Below are positions 24,439 to 33,351 of a stretch of 54,910 bases of DNA, piece by piece (positions within the stretch are counted from its first letter, which is position 1; the number at the start of each line of letters is the position of its first letter). The position numbers and the translations under genes are program-made. The notes beneath the pieces are model-generated. The model had not been told where the DNA came from and did not search any database. It was given only the letters and a program-made list of their open reading frames with translations. Source of the DNA: UBA2112 sp964488555 (GTDB taxonomy: Bacteria > Patescibacteriota > Saccharimonadia > Saccharimonadales > Saccharimonadaceae); the NCBI GenBank assembly GCA_964488555.1, contig CAZAUF010000008.1:1-54910 (forward strand), read 5' to 3'.

Positions 24439-25458
24439 ATGACAGCAACGAAATTGGGCATTAACGGCTTTGGTCGCATTGGTCGCAACGCATTCAAGAT
24501 CGCGTTTGAGCGCAGCGATTTAGAAATCGTCGCCATCAATGATCTGACAGATACGAAAACCTTGGCGTATCTATTAAAGCATGATAGCAACTACGGCACC
24601 TATCAACACGAAGTCAGCCATGATGATGACGGGATTATAGTGAATGGCAAGCATGTCAAAGTACTTGCAGAGAAGGACCCATCGGTGCTGCCATGGGGAG
24701 ATTTGGGCGTTGATTTGGTTATTGAGTCGACTGGTCGATTCACTGCCAAAGAAGATGCTGAAAAGCATATCACTGGCGGTGGTGCTAAGCGTGTAGTCAT
24801 CAGCGGTCCTAGCAAATCTGACGGTGTGGACACTATCGTTCTGGGTGCCAACGATGACAAGGTCGAGGGCGCGACGGAAGTTATTAGCAACGCGAGCTGC
24901 ACGACCAACAGTCTTGGTGCTGTCATGGCAATCCTGGAGGCCGAGTTTGGCGTTGAGAAGTCGCTACTTACAACCGTCCATAGCTATACGGCGAGCCAAG
25001 CACTGCAGGATGCACCAGCCAAGGATCTGCGCGAAGGGCGCAACGCTGCCGAGAATATGGTACCAACGACCACTGGTGCCGCGATTGCAGTCACGAAGAC
25101 ACTCCCTCAGCTTGAGGGTAAGTTCGACGGTCTTTCTATCCGTGTCCCCACCCCAGTTGTCTCTATCAGCGACGTGACTGCGCTACTGAGCCGAGACGTC
25201 ACGGTTGAAGAGGTCAACGAGGCGTTCAAGAAGGCATCCAAGGAGCCGTTTTACCAAGGTATACTGGCTGTTAGTGAAGAGCCGCTGGTCAGTCGCGACT
25301 ACATCGGCAATAGCCATTCTGGTACCGTAGATCTGCTCCTGACAAAAGTTGTCGGTGGTAACCTGATCAAAATCTGCGTCTGGTATGACAACGAGTGGGG
25401 CTACAGTAACCGTTTGGTCGAACTGGTCGCCGACGTAGGCAAGACGCTTAATAAATAA
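24439..25458 (+). CDS. gapA: Glyceraldehyde-3-phosphate dehydrogenase
   Basis: 339 aa type I enzyme. NAD-binding NGFGRIGRNAFKIA at the N-terminus and SNASCTTN with catalytic Cys154; YDNEWGYSNRLVEL near the end. It converts glyceraldehyde 3-phosphate to 1,3-bisphosphoglycerate. ATG24439 is chosen because the promoter at 24366-24394 and a GCGGGGG ribosome-binding site lie just upstream; the longer in-frame extension crosses the promoter. A strong terminator follows. Confidence 0.96.
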   Translation: MTATKLGINGFGRIGRNAFKIAFERSDLEIVAINDLTDTKTLAYLLKHDSNYGTYQHEVSHDDDGIIVNGKHVKVLAEKDPSVLPWGDLGVDLVIESTGRFTAKEDAEKHITGGGAKRVVISGPSKSDGVDTIVLGANDDKVEGATEVISNASCTTNSLGAVMAILEAEFGVEKSLLTTVHSYTASQALQDAPAKDLREGRNAAENMVPTTTGAAIAVTKTLPQLEGKFDGLSIRVPTPVVSISDVTALLSRDVTVEEVNEAFKKASKEPFYQGILAVSEEPLVSRDYIGNSHSGTVDLLLTKVVGGNLIKICVWYDNEWGYSNRLVELVADVGKTLNK

Positions 25459-25477
25459 TCCGGAGACTTCAGTGAAT

Positions 25478-25513
25478 GCCCGCATGCAGATAAGTATGCG
25501 GGCTTTTGTTTTT
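25478..25513 (+). terminator. Intrinsic terminator after gapA
   Basis: GCCCGCAT (25478-25485) pairs with ATGCGGGC (25496-25503), followed by TTTTGTTTTT. Confidence 0.88.
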
Positions 25514-25526
25514 ATCGAAAACCGCT

Positions 25527-25532
25527 TATACT
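25527..25532 (+). promoter_or_regulatory. -10 box TATACT, leaderless start of rpiB
   Basis: TATACT ends 6 nt before ATG25539. It heads the rpiB-rpe-tkt-fba run. Confidence 0.7.
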
Positions 25533-25538
25533 TAAAGC

Positions 25539-25994
25539 ATGAAAGTATATCTGGGCGCAGACCATAATGGGTTTCATTTGAAAGAAAAGATCTTCGCATA
25601 TCTCGCGAAGCGTGGGATAGACACCGAAGATGTCGGTAATACCGAACCAGACCCAAAGGATGATTTTCCTCAGTTTGCGCAGATGGCTGCCATCAAGGTA
25701 ATCGGTGATGACAGTAAAGATCCTCGAGCGATCCTGATTTGTGGTGGCGGACAGGGCATGGCCATGGCTGCCAATCGATTCAGGGGTATTCGCGCCAGCG
25801 TCATCTGGGATGCCGAAGAAGCTCGTATGGCACGCAATGACAACGACAGTAATGTGCTCTGTTTACCTGCACGCGTCCTAAAACACCAGGATGACCTGGT
25901 GTGGCAGGATATCGTGGATACGTGGCTGCATACGCCGTTTGCTGGGGCAGCTCGCTATAAGCGTCGCAACGCGGAATTGGATGAGCTTTCCTGA
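25539..25994 (+). CDS. rpiB: Ribose-5-phosphate isomerase B
   Basis: 151 aa LacAB/RpiB fold. GADHNGFHLKEKI at the N-terminus, ILICGGGQGMAMAANRF (substrate/anion loop) and DNDSNVLCLPARVL are typical. It interconverts ribose 5-phosphate and ribulose 5-phosphate. The usual catalytic Cys of the CG.G motif is present (ICGGGQG). First gene of a pentose-phosphate set; its TGA overlaps the next start as TGATG. Confidence 0.93.
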   Translation: MKVYLGADHNGFHLKEKIFAYLAKRGIDTEDVGNTEPDPKDDFPQFAQMAAIKVIGDDSKDPRAILICGGGQGMAMAANRFRGIRASVIWDAEEARMARNDNDSNVLCLPARVLKHQDDLVWQDIVDTWLHTPFAGAARYKRRNAELDELS

Positions 25995-26638
25995 TGAGTG
26001 CCATAGTACCAACAGTTTTAGCCGCGACGCCGGAGGAGTACAAAGCAAGTCTGGAAAAAGTCCATACGTTTGTCCAGCGCGTCCATGTCGATCTAAGTGA
26101 TGGCAGTTTTGCACCGTCGCAAACTATTGCAGCTGAACAGATATGGTGGCCTCAGGAGTGGCAAATCGATGTGCATGCTATGGTGGCCGACCCGGCGCAG
26201 TATGTCGACAGCCTGTTGGCTCTCAGACCGCATCTGATTATTTTTCATGCAGAGGTAAAAACAGACCTACTGCCGGTGTTACAGAGGATCAAATCCACCG
26301 GAGTCAAAGCTGGCGTTGCACTGATGCGCTCCACGGTACCGGCCGACGTAGCACCGCTCATAGAAGCGGCTGACCATGTGATGATTTTCAGTGGAGACCT
26401 GGGCAAATATGGCGGGACAGCCAGCTTGATGCAACTCGAAAAAGTGCGCCTCGTGAAAGCTATCAATGCCGGAGCGGAAATTGGCTGGGACGGCGGTGCT
26501 AACGCCGAGAATGCCTTCAGCCTGGCGCAAGGCGGTGTGGATGTCATGTACGTTGGTCGCGCAATCCAGCAAGCAGACGACCCGCGTGCGGCATACGATG
26601 CATTGATTAAAGAAGTGAACAAGCAAGGAGTAATGTAA
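25994..26638 (+). CDS. rpe: Ribulose-phosphate 3-epimerase-like TIM barrel
   Basis: 214 aa. Rpe positions can be followed: HVDLSDGSFAP (metal-binding His and Asp), DVHAMVADP (His), IFHAEV (His) and GWDGGANAENA (Asp). The phosphate loop after strand 6, usually VNPGFGGQ, is here FSGDLGKYGG, so the protein is divergent. Position between rpiB and transketolase supports epimerase activity on ribulose 5-phosphate; another pentose or hexose phosphate cannot be excluded. Coupled on both sides by one-base overlaps. Confidence 0.82.
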   Translation: MSAIVPTVLAATPEEYKASLEKVHTFVQRVHVDLSDGSFAPSQTIAAEQIWWPQEWQIDVHAMVADPAQYVDSLLALRPHLIIFHAEVKTDLLPVLQRIKSTGVKAGVALMRSTVPADVAPLIEAADHVMIFSGDLGKYGGTASLMQLEKVRLVKAINAGAEIGWDGGANAENAFSLAQGGVDVMYVGRAIQQADDPRAAYDALIKEVNKQGVM

Positions 26639-27501
26639 TGGCAGCACAACATCTCACCCTGGCACAGTTGGATCAAAAAGCGCATAAACTGCGCGAAGAG
26701 CTCGTCAAAATGCTCGAAGTAGCTGGCAGCGGACACAGTGCCGGACCTTTGGGTTTGGCCGAAATTTTCACGGCTTTGTATTTCGATATTATGCGTATCG
26801 ATCCTAAAAACCCCGAGTGGAAAGAGCGAGACTACTTCTTTTTGAGCAATGGACACTGTGTTCCTATCCAGTATGTTGCCATGGCAGAAGCTGGTTATTT
26901 CGATAGAGCGGAGCTCAAAACGTTGCGCCAGTTCGGCAGTCGACTACAGGGGCACCCTGAGCGAACTAAACTGCCGGGACTGGAAAATACCAGTGGTCCA
27001 CTTGGGAGCGGACTTTCGCAGGCTGCTGGTGTGGCGCATGTGTTGAAATATATCGACAAGCAACCGCAGCGTTTTGTCTATGTCGTGACTGGTGACGGCG
27101 AGCTGAATGAGGGCAATATATGGGAGGCGGCGATGTTTGCTGGCAAATACAAGCTCGGACAGCTGATCGTCATCATCGACCGAAACAATATACAGATTGA
27201 TGGCACTACCGAAGATGTTATGCCGCTCGAAGACCTGCACGGCAAGTGGGAGTCATTTGGCTGGCACGTGCAGGAGGTAGATGGGCACAATATAGAGAGC
27301 ATCATCGATGCTGCAAGTATGGCGCGCGCGATTACAAACAAACCAAGTGCGATCATTGCCCATACCATCCCTGGCAAAGGTGTCGATTTCATGGAGTATG
27401 ATTACCGATGGCATGGATACGGCAAATCGCCCGATGACTACAAGAAGGCACTGCACAAACTGCGAACACTTAACGGCAAGATCAAAGGAGAGCATGAATA
27501 A
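26638..27501 (+). CDS. Transketolase, N-terminal half
   Basis: 287 aa. AGSGHSAGPLGLAEIF at the N-terminus and the thiamine diphosphate motif VTGDGELNEGNIWEAAMFAG, with NNIQIDG, identify the pyrophosphate-binding domain. It is a complete separate gene, coupled to the C-terminal half by TAATG, so the enzyme is a two-subunit transketolase as in archaea and several CPR bacteria. It moves two-carbon units between sugar phosphates. Confidence 0.94.
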   Translation: MAAQHLTLAQLDQKAHKLREELVKMLEVAGSGHSAGPLGLAEIFTALYFDIMRIDPKNPEWKERDYFFLSNGHCVPIQYVAMAEAGYFDRAELKTLRQFGSRLQGHPERTKLPGLENTSGPLGSGLSQAAGVAHVLKYIDKQPQRFVYVVTGDGELNEGNIWEAAMFAGKYKLGQLIVIIDRNNIQIDGTTEDVMPLEDLHGKWESFGWHVQEVDGHNIESIIDAASMARAITNKPSAIIAHTIPGKGVDFMEYDYRWHGYGKSPDDYKKALHKLRTLNGKIKGEHE

Positions 27502-28493
27502 TGAGCCACTACCCATTAGCAGAAAACGTGTATTCCGATGATGTCGTAAGCGAGCCGACAAGGGCTGGATTTGGCCGAGGCTTACTGGCTGCCGGTGAAG
27601 CTGACGAAGCGGTCGTCGCGCTTTGTGCCGACCTGACCGATAGTACGCAGATGAGCAAGTTCAAAGAAGCATTTCCTGAGCGATTCGTCGAAATCGGTGT
27701 GGCCGAGCAGAACCTCGTGACTGTCGCGAGCGGTATGGCTCGTGCGGGCAAGGTTCCGTTTACAAGCAGCTACGCTGCATTCAGCCCAGGGCGCAACTGG
27801 GAGCAAATCCGTACGACGATCTGTCTCAATGACATGCCGGTCAAGATTGTCGGTTCTCATGCTGGCGTGAGCGTTGGACCGGACGGTGCGACGCACCAGA
27901 TGCTTGAAGACATCGCGCTCATGCGAGTACTACCCAACATGGTCGTGGTCGCGCCTGGCGACAGCGTCGAGGCAGAGAAGGCTACAAAAGCTCTCGCCAA
28001 AAACGGCATGCCTAGTTATATCCGCTTAGCGCGCGAAAAGACGCCTGTATTTAGTACCGAAGAGTCCCCGTTCGAACTCGGCAAGGCATATGTGTTGCGC
28101 GAGGGTCACGACGTAAGTCTCATGGGTACAGGCACGATGACCTACCAGCTGTTGGTTGCCGCCAGAGAATTGGAAAAGCACGATATCCAAGCGGAAGTCG
28201 TCCATGTACCGACTATCAAGCCACTCGACGAGCGTACGATTCTAGCAAGTGCTAAAAAGACCGGACGCGTCGTGACCGCTGAAGAGGCGCAAGTAGCCGG
28301 TGGATTCGGTGGTGTCATAGCAGAACTATTGACGGAGAAACTGCCAATGCCCGTGCACCGCATCGGCATCCGAGACCGGTTTGGCGAGTCTGGCGCGCCA
28401 GACGAACTGTTGGAGCATTTCGGTCTGACAGGCGTTCAGATGGCCAAAGAGATACGTGAATTCATAGGGTCAGCACCGCAATATCACAGATAA
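27501..28493 (+). CDS. Transketolase, C-terminal half
   Basis: 330 aa with the pyrimidine-binding domain (EIGVAEQNLVTVASGMAR, FTSSYAAFSPGR) and the C-terminal transketolase domain (AEEAQVAGGFGG). It has the Glu of VAEQN that activates thiamine diphosphate. It partners with the preceding gene. The aldolase gene follows after 14 nt with a strong AGGGGGG site. Confidence 0.94.
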   Translation: MSHYPLAENVYSDDVVSEPTRAGFGRGLLAAGEADEAVVALCADLTDSTQMSKFKEAFPERFVEIGVAEQNLVTVASGMARAGKVPFTSSYAAFSPGRNWEQIRTTICLNDMPVKIVGSHAGVSVGPDGATHQMLEDIALMRVLPNMVVVAPGDSVEAEKATKALAKNGMPSYIRLAREKTPVFSTEESPFELGKAYVLREGHDVSLMGTGTMTYQLLVAARELEKHDIQAEVVHVPTIKPLDERTILASAKKTGRVVTAEEAQVAGGFGGVIAELLTEKLPMPVHRIGIRDRFGESGAPDELLEHFGLTGVQMAKEIREFIGSAPQYHR

Positions 28494-28507
28494 AACAGGG
28501 GGGTAAA

Positions 28508-29419
28508 ATGAGTTTAACGATTCCACAAATCAGAGCAAATACGATGCGCGCGCGGCATCTTTATCAGCGCACGAAGCGACAGAAATTTGCAGTCGGTGCA
28601 TTCAATATCGACAACCAGGAGACGCTTATCGCGGTGTGTCGTGCCGCGCAAAAACTCAGAGCACCAGTACTCGTCGAGGTAAGCCAAGGTGAGGTGAAGG
28701 CATTGGGACTGGAAAATGTCCGCGACATGGTCGACAACTACAAGGAAGAATACGGTATAGAAATATACATCAACCTTGACCACAGTCCGACAGTCGAGGA
28801 TTGTAAGCGAGCTATAGACGCCGGATATGAATTTATTCATATCGACATATCGCAAGCCGACAAGGAAGCGGGTCTGCAAGAAATTATCGACAAGACCAAA
28901 GAAGTCGTCGAATATGCTAAATTTACCGGAGCACTTGTCGAAAGTGAGCCGCACTATTTTGGTGGGTCATCCAACGTGCATGATGAAAAGATCGACTACG
29001 CGGAGATCGAGAAAACATTCAGCACGCCAAAGGATGCAAAGTTTTTCGTTGACTCTACGGGCATCGATACGTTCGCGGCTGCGGTCGGTAATTTACACGG
29101 TAAATATCCCGTGCCGAAAAAGCTCGATCTTGAGTTGTTACAGCAGATAAGCGAAGCTATTGATTGTCAAATCAGTCTGCATGGTGGTTCGGGAACCCCG
29201 CTTCATTACTTTGAAGATGCAGCGAAACTCGGTGTCAGCAAGATAAATATCAATAGTGATATGCGTTATGTGTTTCGCAAGACACTCGAAGAAGTATTAC
29301 GTGAAAACCCTGACGAATATGCGGTAGTCAAGCTGATGCCGGAAGTCTACCAAGCTGTTCAGGCTGTCGTAGAATCGAAAATCGAAGCCTTCGGCAGCGC
29401 AGGCAAGGCTGTCATCTAA
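28508..29419 (+). CDS. fba: Class II fructose-bisphosphate aldolase
   Basis: 303 aa metal-dependent aldolase. GAFNIDNQETL, YINLDHSPT (catalytic Asp then zinc-binding His), GALVESEPHYFGG, GNLHGKYP (His), SLHGGSGTP (His) and KININSDMR (substrate phosphate loop) match the class II family, with an unusual VESEPHYFGG loop where VEAELG is common. It cleaves fructose 1,6-bisphosphate or a related ketose bisphosphate. It lies in a run with transketolase and PfkB kinase genes. Confidence 0.9.
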   Translation: MSLTIPQIRANTMRARHLYQRTKRQKFAVGAFNIDNQETLIAVCRAAQKLRAPVLVEVSQGEVKALGLENVRDMVDNYKEEYGIEIYINLDHSPTVEDCKRAIDAGYEFIHIDISQADKEAGLQEIIDKTKEVVEYAKFTGALVESEPHYFGGSSNVHDEKIDYAEIEKTFSTPKDAKFFVDSTGIDTFAAAVGNLHGKYPVPKKLDLELLQQISEAIDCQISLHGGSGTPLHYFEDAAKLGVSKININSDMRYVFRKTLEEVLRENPDEYAVVKLMPEVYQAVQAVVESKIEAFGSAGKAVI

Positions 29420-29440
29420 GCACCTATCCGGTTTTTGTGT

Positions 29441-29446
29441 TATACT
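29441..29446 (+). promoter_or_regulatory. -10 box TATACT for the PfkB gene
   Basis: The expected transcription start near 29453 puts ATG29457 within a 4-nt leader and excludes ATG29451. Confidence 0.6.
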
Positions 29447-29456
29447 GCTAATGAAT

Positions 29457-30431
29457 ATGGGAGCACGAACAAAAATACTAACAATCGGCAAAACGGTACA
29501 AGACGTTTTCCTAACGAGTGACGAGTTTACTCCACACAAAGAAGGCAAGGTGATGTACACGCACCTGCCGCTTGGTATCAAGATGGAAGTCGAAAACGTC
29601 ACGTTTGATACGGGAGGTAATGCTGGAAATGTAGCTGTCACGTTGGCGCGGCAGGGTCTTCATGTGTCATACATGTGGACGCTTGGGCATGATCCGGCAT
29701 CCGAGACGATTCTGCGTGAGCTTGATGCGGAAGGTGTCGATACATCATGTGTTGTACAAAAAGATAACTATCAAGCTGGTTACTCGACCATCCTTATCGC
29801 GACCGACGGTGAACGCACGATCTTGAATCATCGCGGCGTATCCACCAATTCGCGCGGCGTAGATTTGGATTTTTCTGCCATAGAAAAAGCCGACTGGGTG
29901 TATCCGACTTCACTGGCGAACGGCGGCGTTGATTTACTACGAAAGATTGTCGATCATGCAGAAAAGCATGGTACGAAAGTCATGCTCAACCCTGCTGGTC
30001 CTGAGCTTGCCGAGGCAGAAAAACTCAAGGCGATGTTGGACGGAGTCGACATACTTTGTGTCAACAAAGAAGAGATGCAAAAACTAGTCCATGGCGAGAC
30101 AATAGAAGAGCTCGTGTTACATGGCCTGAATCTCGTACCGGTGGTTATCGTCAGTGACGGTCCAAACGGCGTATGCGCGAGTGACGGCAAGACGATAGTC
30201 AAAGCCGGTATGTACGAAGATGTCAAAGTGATCGATCGTACGGGTGCAGGCGATGCGTTTGCAAGCGGATTTTTGAGTCAATGGGTCCAAGGTAAATCAC
30301 TAGCAGAAAGTATCGTGTTTGGCAGTGCCAACTCAACATCTGTAGTCCGACACGTTGGTGCCAAGACCGGTATCTTGCACGAGGGCGTGCGACTGCATGA
30401 CATGCCGCTGCACGAAAAACCTTTAAAATGA
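29457..30431 (+). CDS. PfkB-family sugar kinase
   Basis: 324 aa ribokinase-like kinase. DTGGNAGNVAVTLARQG (first PfkB motif), GYSTILIATDGERTIL, and DRTGAGDAFASGFL (second motif with catalytic Asp). Substrate is not determined by sequence. Just downstream of fba, in a lineage generally lacking a canonical PfkA, it is a candidate phosphofructokinase or other ketose-phosphate kinase (inference). The stop overlaps the amidotransferase start in ATGA. Confidence 0.88.
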   Translation: MGARTKILTIGKTVQDVFLTSDEFTPHKEGKVMYTHLPLGIKMEVENVTFDTGGNAGNVAVTLARQGLHVSYMWTLGHDPASETILRELDAEGVDTSCVVQKDNYQAGYSTILIATDGERTILNHRGVSTNSRGVDLDFSAIEKADWVYPTSLANGGVDLLRKIVDHAEKHGTKVMLNPAGPELAEAEKLKAMLDGVDILCVNKEEMQKLVHGETIEELVLHGLNLVPVVIVSDGPNGVCASDGKTIVKAGMYEDVKVIDRTGAGDAFASGFLSQWVQGKSLAESIVFGSANSTSVVRHVGAKTGILHEGVRLHDMPLHEKPLK

Positions 30432-31012
30432 ACGTCTTGATTGTCGATAACGGCTCTGCGCATATCGGTAAAATTGCCGATTTTTTTGATAGTGACGATG
30501 TCCGTCAAATAGCACATGACGATCCGAGCCTCCACGAGACACCCGGTGACACACTGACGGTTCTATCGGGTGGTCGTAATATGTCTGTCATAGGACATCT
30601 GGATGAATATAAAAACCAGATTGAGTTTGCTCGTAAGTTTGGCGGACCGATCATCGGTATTTGTCTAGGATTTGAAATCATCGCGCATGCCCACGGCTCG
30701 TGGTTAACTCGGCTTGAGACCAGAAGTGAAGGCATCAAACAAATAACGACAACAATCGAGGGGGAAGCTCTTGAGTTACCGCGAACAGCATATGTCTATG
30801 AGGGACACCGTTGGGCGGTGAAGGACCTTGAAGAGCCGCTGGTGACACTGGCGCGGTCAGATGACGGTGTCGAAATACTCAAGCATCGTCATCGTCCCGT
30901 ATACGGCACGCAGTTTCATCCAGAGGTCAGTGCAGGCAATGACGGAGAGAAGATTTTACACACCCTGGTCAGGCATGCCATGGCATCGGTAAAAAGCACA
31001 AGCATGATATAA
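30428..31012 (+). CDS. Stand-alone class I glutamine amidotransferase
   Basis: 194 aa. Catalytic triad visible: Cys79 in GICLGFE, His164 and Glu166 in TQFHPEV. It resembles the glutaminase domain of GMP synthase or anthranilate synthase but has no synthetase domain and no partner beside it. It is coupled to the PfkB gene by ATGA, and its 3' end holds the promoter of the second PfkB gene. Likely it supplies ammonia from glutamine to an unknown acceptor, or acts as a hydrolase of gamma-glutamyl compounds. Confidence 0.85.
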   Translation: MNVLIVDNGSAHIGKIADFFDSDDVRQIAHDDPSLHETPGDTLTVLSGGRNMSVIGHLDEYKNQIEFARKFGGPIIGICLGFEIIAHAHGSWLTRLETRSEGIKQITTTIEGEALELPRTAYVYEGHRWAVKDLEEPLVTLARSDDGVEILKHRHRPVYGTQFHPEVSAGNDGEKILHTLVRHAMASVKSTSMI

Positions 31013-31013
31013 T
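31008..31013 (+). promoter_or_regulatory. -10 box TATAAT for the two-domain PfkB gene
   Basis: TATAAT spans the stop of the amidotransferase gene and lies 10 nt before ATG31024 (leader 3-4 nt). Confidence 0.65.
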
Positions 31014-31023
31014 CGAGGCATAT

Positions 31024-32532
31024 ATGGGGCATCAATTAAAACAACTTCTGGGCAATGATCATCCATTATTTACGGCGAATCTGGCTGCACTGGAAAGAGC
31101 AGTCGGTGGTGCCGGAGTTGATGTCAGACTGCTGGCAGATATCATCACGCGTGGTCACCGCGTCTTGCGTAGTTTGGGGCTTGACCCCGCCAATACTACC
31201 AGCTTGGAGGCGTACCGCGCGCTCAACAACCTTGCCGGTAGTGACGCTGCTCGCAGCCAACTGCGTGATTCTGACTTTGTACTGTTGATACTAGAGGGCG
31301 ACCTTATCTCGTTCAATGTACAAGACGTCGAAGAAAACGCACGCCGCCGGTTGGCATTTCCCGACAGGGTCGTGGATGGGGCGCAACGCCATTTACGGGC
31401 GGAAATCATTCGTCGCTACGCTGACCATGATAGATCTGATAACGAAATAGTACATAAATTAGCGGAGGAAATAAACTTGAAACCAATTACCAGCGAAGAG
31501 CACCATGATACGACACACGAGACAGCTGAGCACAAGTCTCACAGTGTCCTGGCAATCGGCGATATATTTACGGATGCATTTATCAAGCTCAATGAAGACG
31601 AGGCTCGAGTAACAACCGATGAGAATGGCAAGGAATGGCTCAGCGTCGAGTTCGGTGCCAAGATGCCGTATGATTATGTCGACCTTGTTCGATCAGTTGG
31701 ACCCTCGCCCAATGCTGCCGTGTCATTTAGTCGGTTGGGTCTTAGTTCGAGCCTGATGGCGTTTCTTGGTGACGACGAAGTGGGCAAGGAGTCGTTGCAA
31801 TATCTGAAAGAGCAGGGGGTTGATACGGCACCTATGGTGACAGAGCACGGTGCAAAATCGAGCTATTGGTATGTACTTCGCTACGGTGCCGATCGCACGA
31901 TGCTTGTGAAGAACGAAGATTATGCCTATGAATGGCGCGAACCCGCAAAAACACCAGACTGGATTTATCTGTCGCAAATTAGTCCCAACGCGTGGGACTT
32001 GCACGAAAAGTTGCTTGCGTATCTGGAGAAGCACCCTGATATCAAGCTAGCATTCCAGCCTGGTACGTCTCACTTCCGCTGGGGTACCGAAAAGCTCAAG
32101 GACGTATATGCACGAAGCCGTATCGTCATTATGAATCGAGAAGAAGCTATGGACGTGACGGGCCGTCCTTATGATTCCATTCGCGACCTTGCCAATGGTT
32201 TGCACGATCTTGGTCCGCAGATTGTCGTTATTACGGATGGCTCAAAGGGCTCATATGCATCATATGACTGGAAACTTGTGACTATCCCTAACTACCCTGA
32301 TCCTGCACCTCCATATGATCGTACTGGTGCGGGTGACGCATTCGCATCGACCATCGTTGCCGCACTGGCGCAAGGCGAGAGTATGGATACAGCACTCACA
32401 TGGGCACCCATCAATAGCATGAATGTCGTGCAGCATATCGGTGCGCAAAAGGGACTGTTGACGCACGATGAAATCCAGGAGTTTCTGTCGAAAGCTCCTG
32501 AAGACTATAAGCTGACAAAGGTTGAGGAGTAG
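31024..32532 (+). CDS. PfkB-family kinase with an N-terminal domain of unknown function
   Basis: 502 aa. Residues about 175-500 form a PfkB kinase (SHSVLAIGDIFTDAF; GPSPNAAVSFSRLGLSS; DRTGAGDAFASTIV with catalytic Asp). Residues 1-165 are a mostly helical domain not known to me from PfkB proteins (LLGNDHPLFTANLAALERAV; ARRRLAFPDRVVDGAQRHLR), joined by an acidic, His-rich linker (EEHHDTTHETAEHKSH). The kinase half is related to the neighbouring PfkB, so this may be a paralogue. Substrate unknown. Confidence 0.85.
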   Translation: MGHQLKQLLGNDHPLFTANLAALERAVGGAGVDVRLLADIITRGHRVLRSLGLDPANTTSLEAYRALNNLAGSDAARSQLRDSDFVLLILEGDLISFNVQDVEENARRRLAFPDRVVDGAQRHLRAEIIRRYADHDRSDNEIVHKLAEEINLKPITSEEHHDTTHETAEHKSHSVLAIGDIFTDAFIKLNEDEARVTTDENGKEWLSVEFGAKMPYDYVDLVRSVGPSPNAAVSFSRLGLSSSLMAFLGDDEVGKESLQYLKEQGVDTAPMVTEHGAKSSYWYVLRYGADRTMLVKNEDYAYEWREPAKTPDWIYLSQISPNAWDLHEKLLAYLEKHPDIKLAFQPGTSHFRWGTEKLKDVYARSRIVIMNREEAMDVTGRPYDSIRDLANGLHDLGPQIVVITDGSKGSYASYDWKLVTIPNYPDPAPPYDRTGAGDAFASTIVAALAQGESMDTALTWAPINSMNVVQHIGAQKGLLTHDEIQEFLSKAPEDYKLTKVEE

Positions 32533-32534
32533 CG

Positions 32535-33350
32535 GTGCCCGAAGATAACGTCGATGTTCCGGCACTCAAAGCCGAAAACGAAAAAAACCACCTGTTAGTT
32601 CGGCAGCGTCTGATTGATGCTGCGGAAGGCCGGCTGGTTGGCGTCGTTGAGGAGTTTGAAAAGGCCTTCGACATCCTTACTCGACATAGCAATACAGTTA
32701 CTGTTTTTGGCTCTGCCCGTCTGCCACAGGAGCACCCAGTGTGCAGGCAGGCGTTTGCTGTCGGCTGGGCACTTGCCAAGCATAACTATGCCATTGTCAC
32801 AGGTGGTGGCGGCGGTGTCATGGAGGCTGCGAACCACGGTGCGAAAAAGGCCGGTGGTGCTTCGATTGGTTTCAATATCCATCTACCGCAGGAGCAGGTA
32901 TTGAATCCGTATGTTACCGAACATTATCGTTTCGAACATTTCTTTGCACGCAAAGTTGCCATGACATTAAATGCCAGTGGATATGTTTTTTGCGGTGGCG
33001 GTTTTGGCACGTACGATGAGTTATTCGAAATCATCACACTTACACAAACGGGCAAGATTCCAAAAGTCCCGATCATACTCGTGGGTGAAGATTTCTGGCG
33101 TCCGATGGATGCACTCATCAAGAAGACAATGGTTCAGGAATATGAGACCATTGAGCCGATTGATCGTGAGCTTTATATCATTACTGACGACATATCGCAT
33201 GTGGTAGACAAGATTACTACCCAAACTATGCAAGAGGCATATGAAGAGATGCACATGCGCGCCGAAACGTTACAAAAGCGTTGGGAACACTCACGCGACA
33301 TGCATCACTCAAGCACAACAAAAGAGACGAGCGTATTGACGCCGCAATAG
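32535..33350 (+). CDS. LOG-family Rossmann protein (TIGR00730-like)
   Basis: 271 aa. VFGSARLPQEHP, VTGGGGGVMEAANHGAKKAG and CGGGFGTYDELFEIITL follow the lysine-decarboxylase-like (LOG) family, whose best known members release adenine-type bases from nucleotide monophosphates. The usual PGGxGTxxE is CGGGFGTYDE here. The gene starts with GTG32535, behind GAGGAG in the end of the previous gene, 2 nt after its stop. The N-terminal 50 and C-terminal 30 residues are charged extensions. Confidence 0.87.
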   Translation: MPEDNVDVPALKAENEKNHLLVRQRLIDAAEGRLVGVVEEFEKAFDILTRHSNTVTVFGSARLPQEHPVCRQAFAVGWALAKHNYAIVTGGGGGVMEAANHGAKKAGGASIGFNIHLPQEQVLNPYVTEHYRFEHFFARKVAMTLNASGYVFCGGGFGTYDELFEIITLTQTGKIPKVPIILVGEDFWRPMDALIKKTMVQEYETIEPIDRELYIITDDISHVVDKITTQTMQEAYEEMHMRAETLQKRWEHSRDMHHSSTTKETSVLTPQ

Positions 33351-33351
33351 A

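Noticed and set aside
28508..29419. Aldolase as a specific tagatose-bisphosphate enzyme (KbaY/GatY)
   Set aside because: Sequence alone does not separate the substrates; no galactitol or tagatose genes are nearby.
30428..31012. Amidotransferase as half of a split GMP synthase
   Set aside because: No synthetase-domain gene (GuaA C-terminal part) lies near it in the window.
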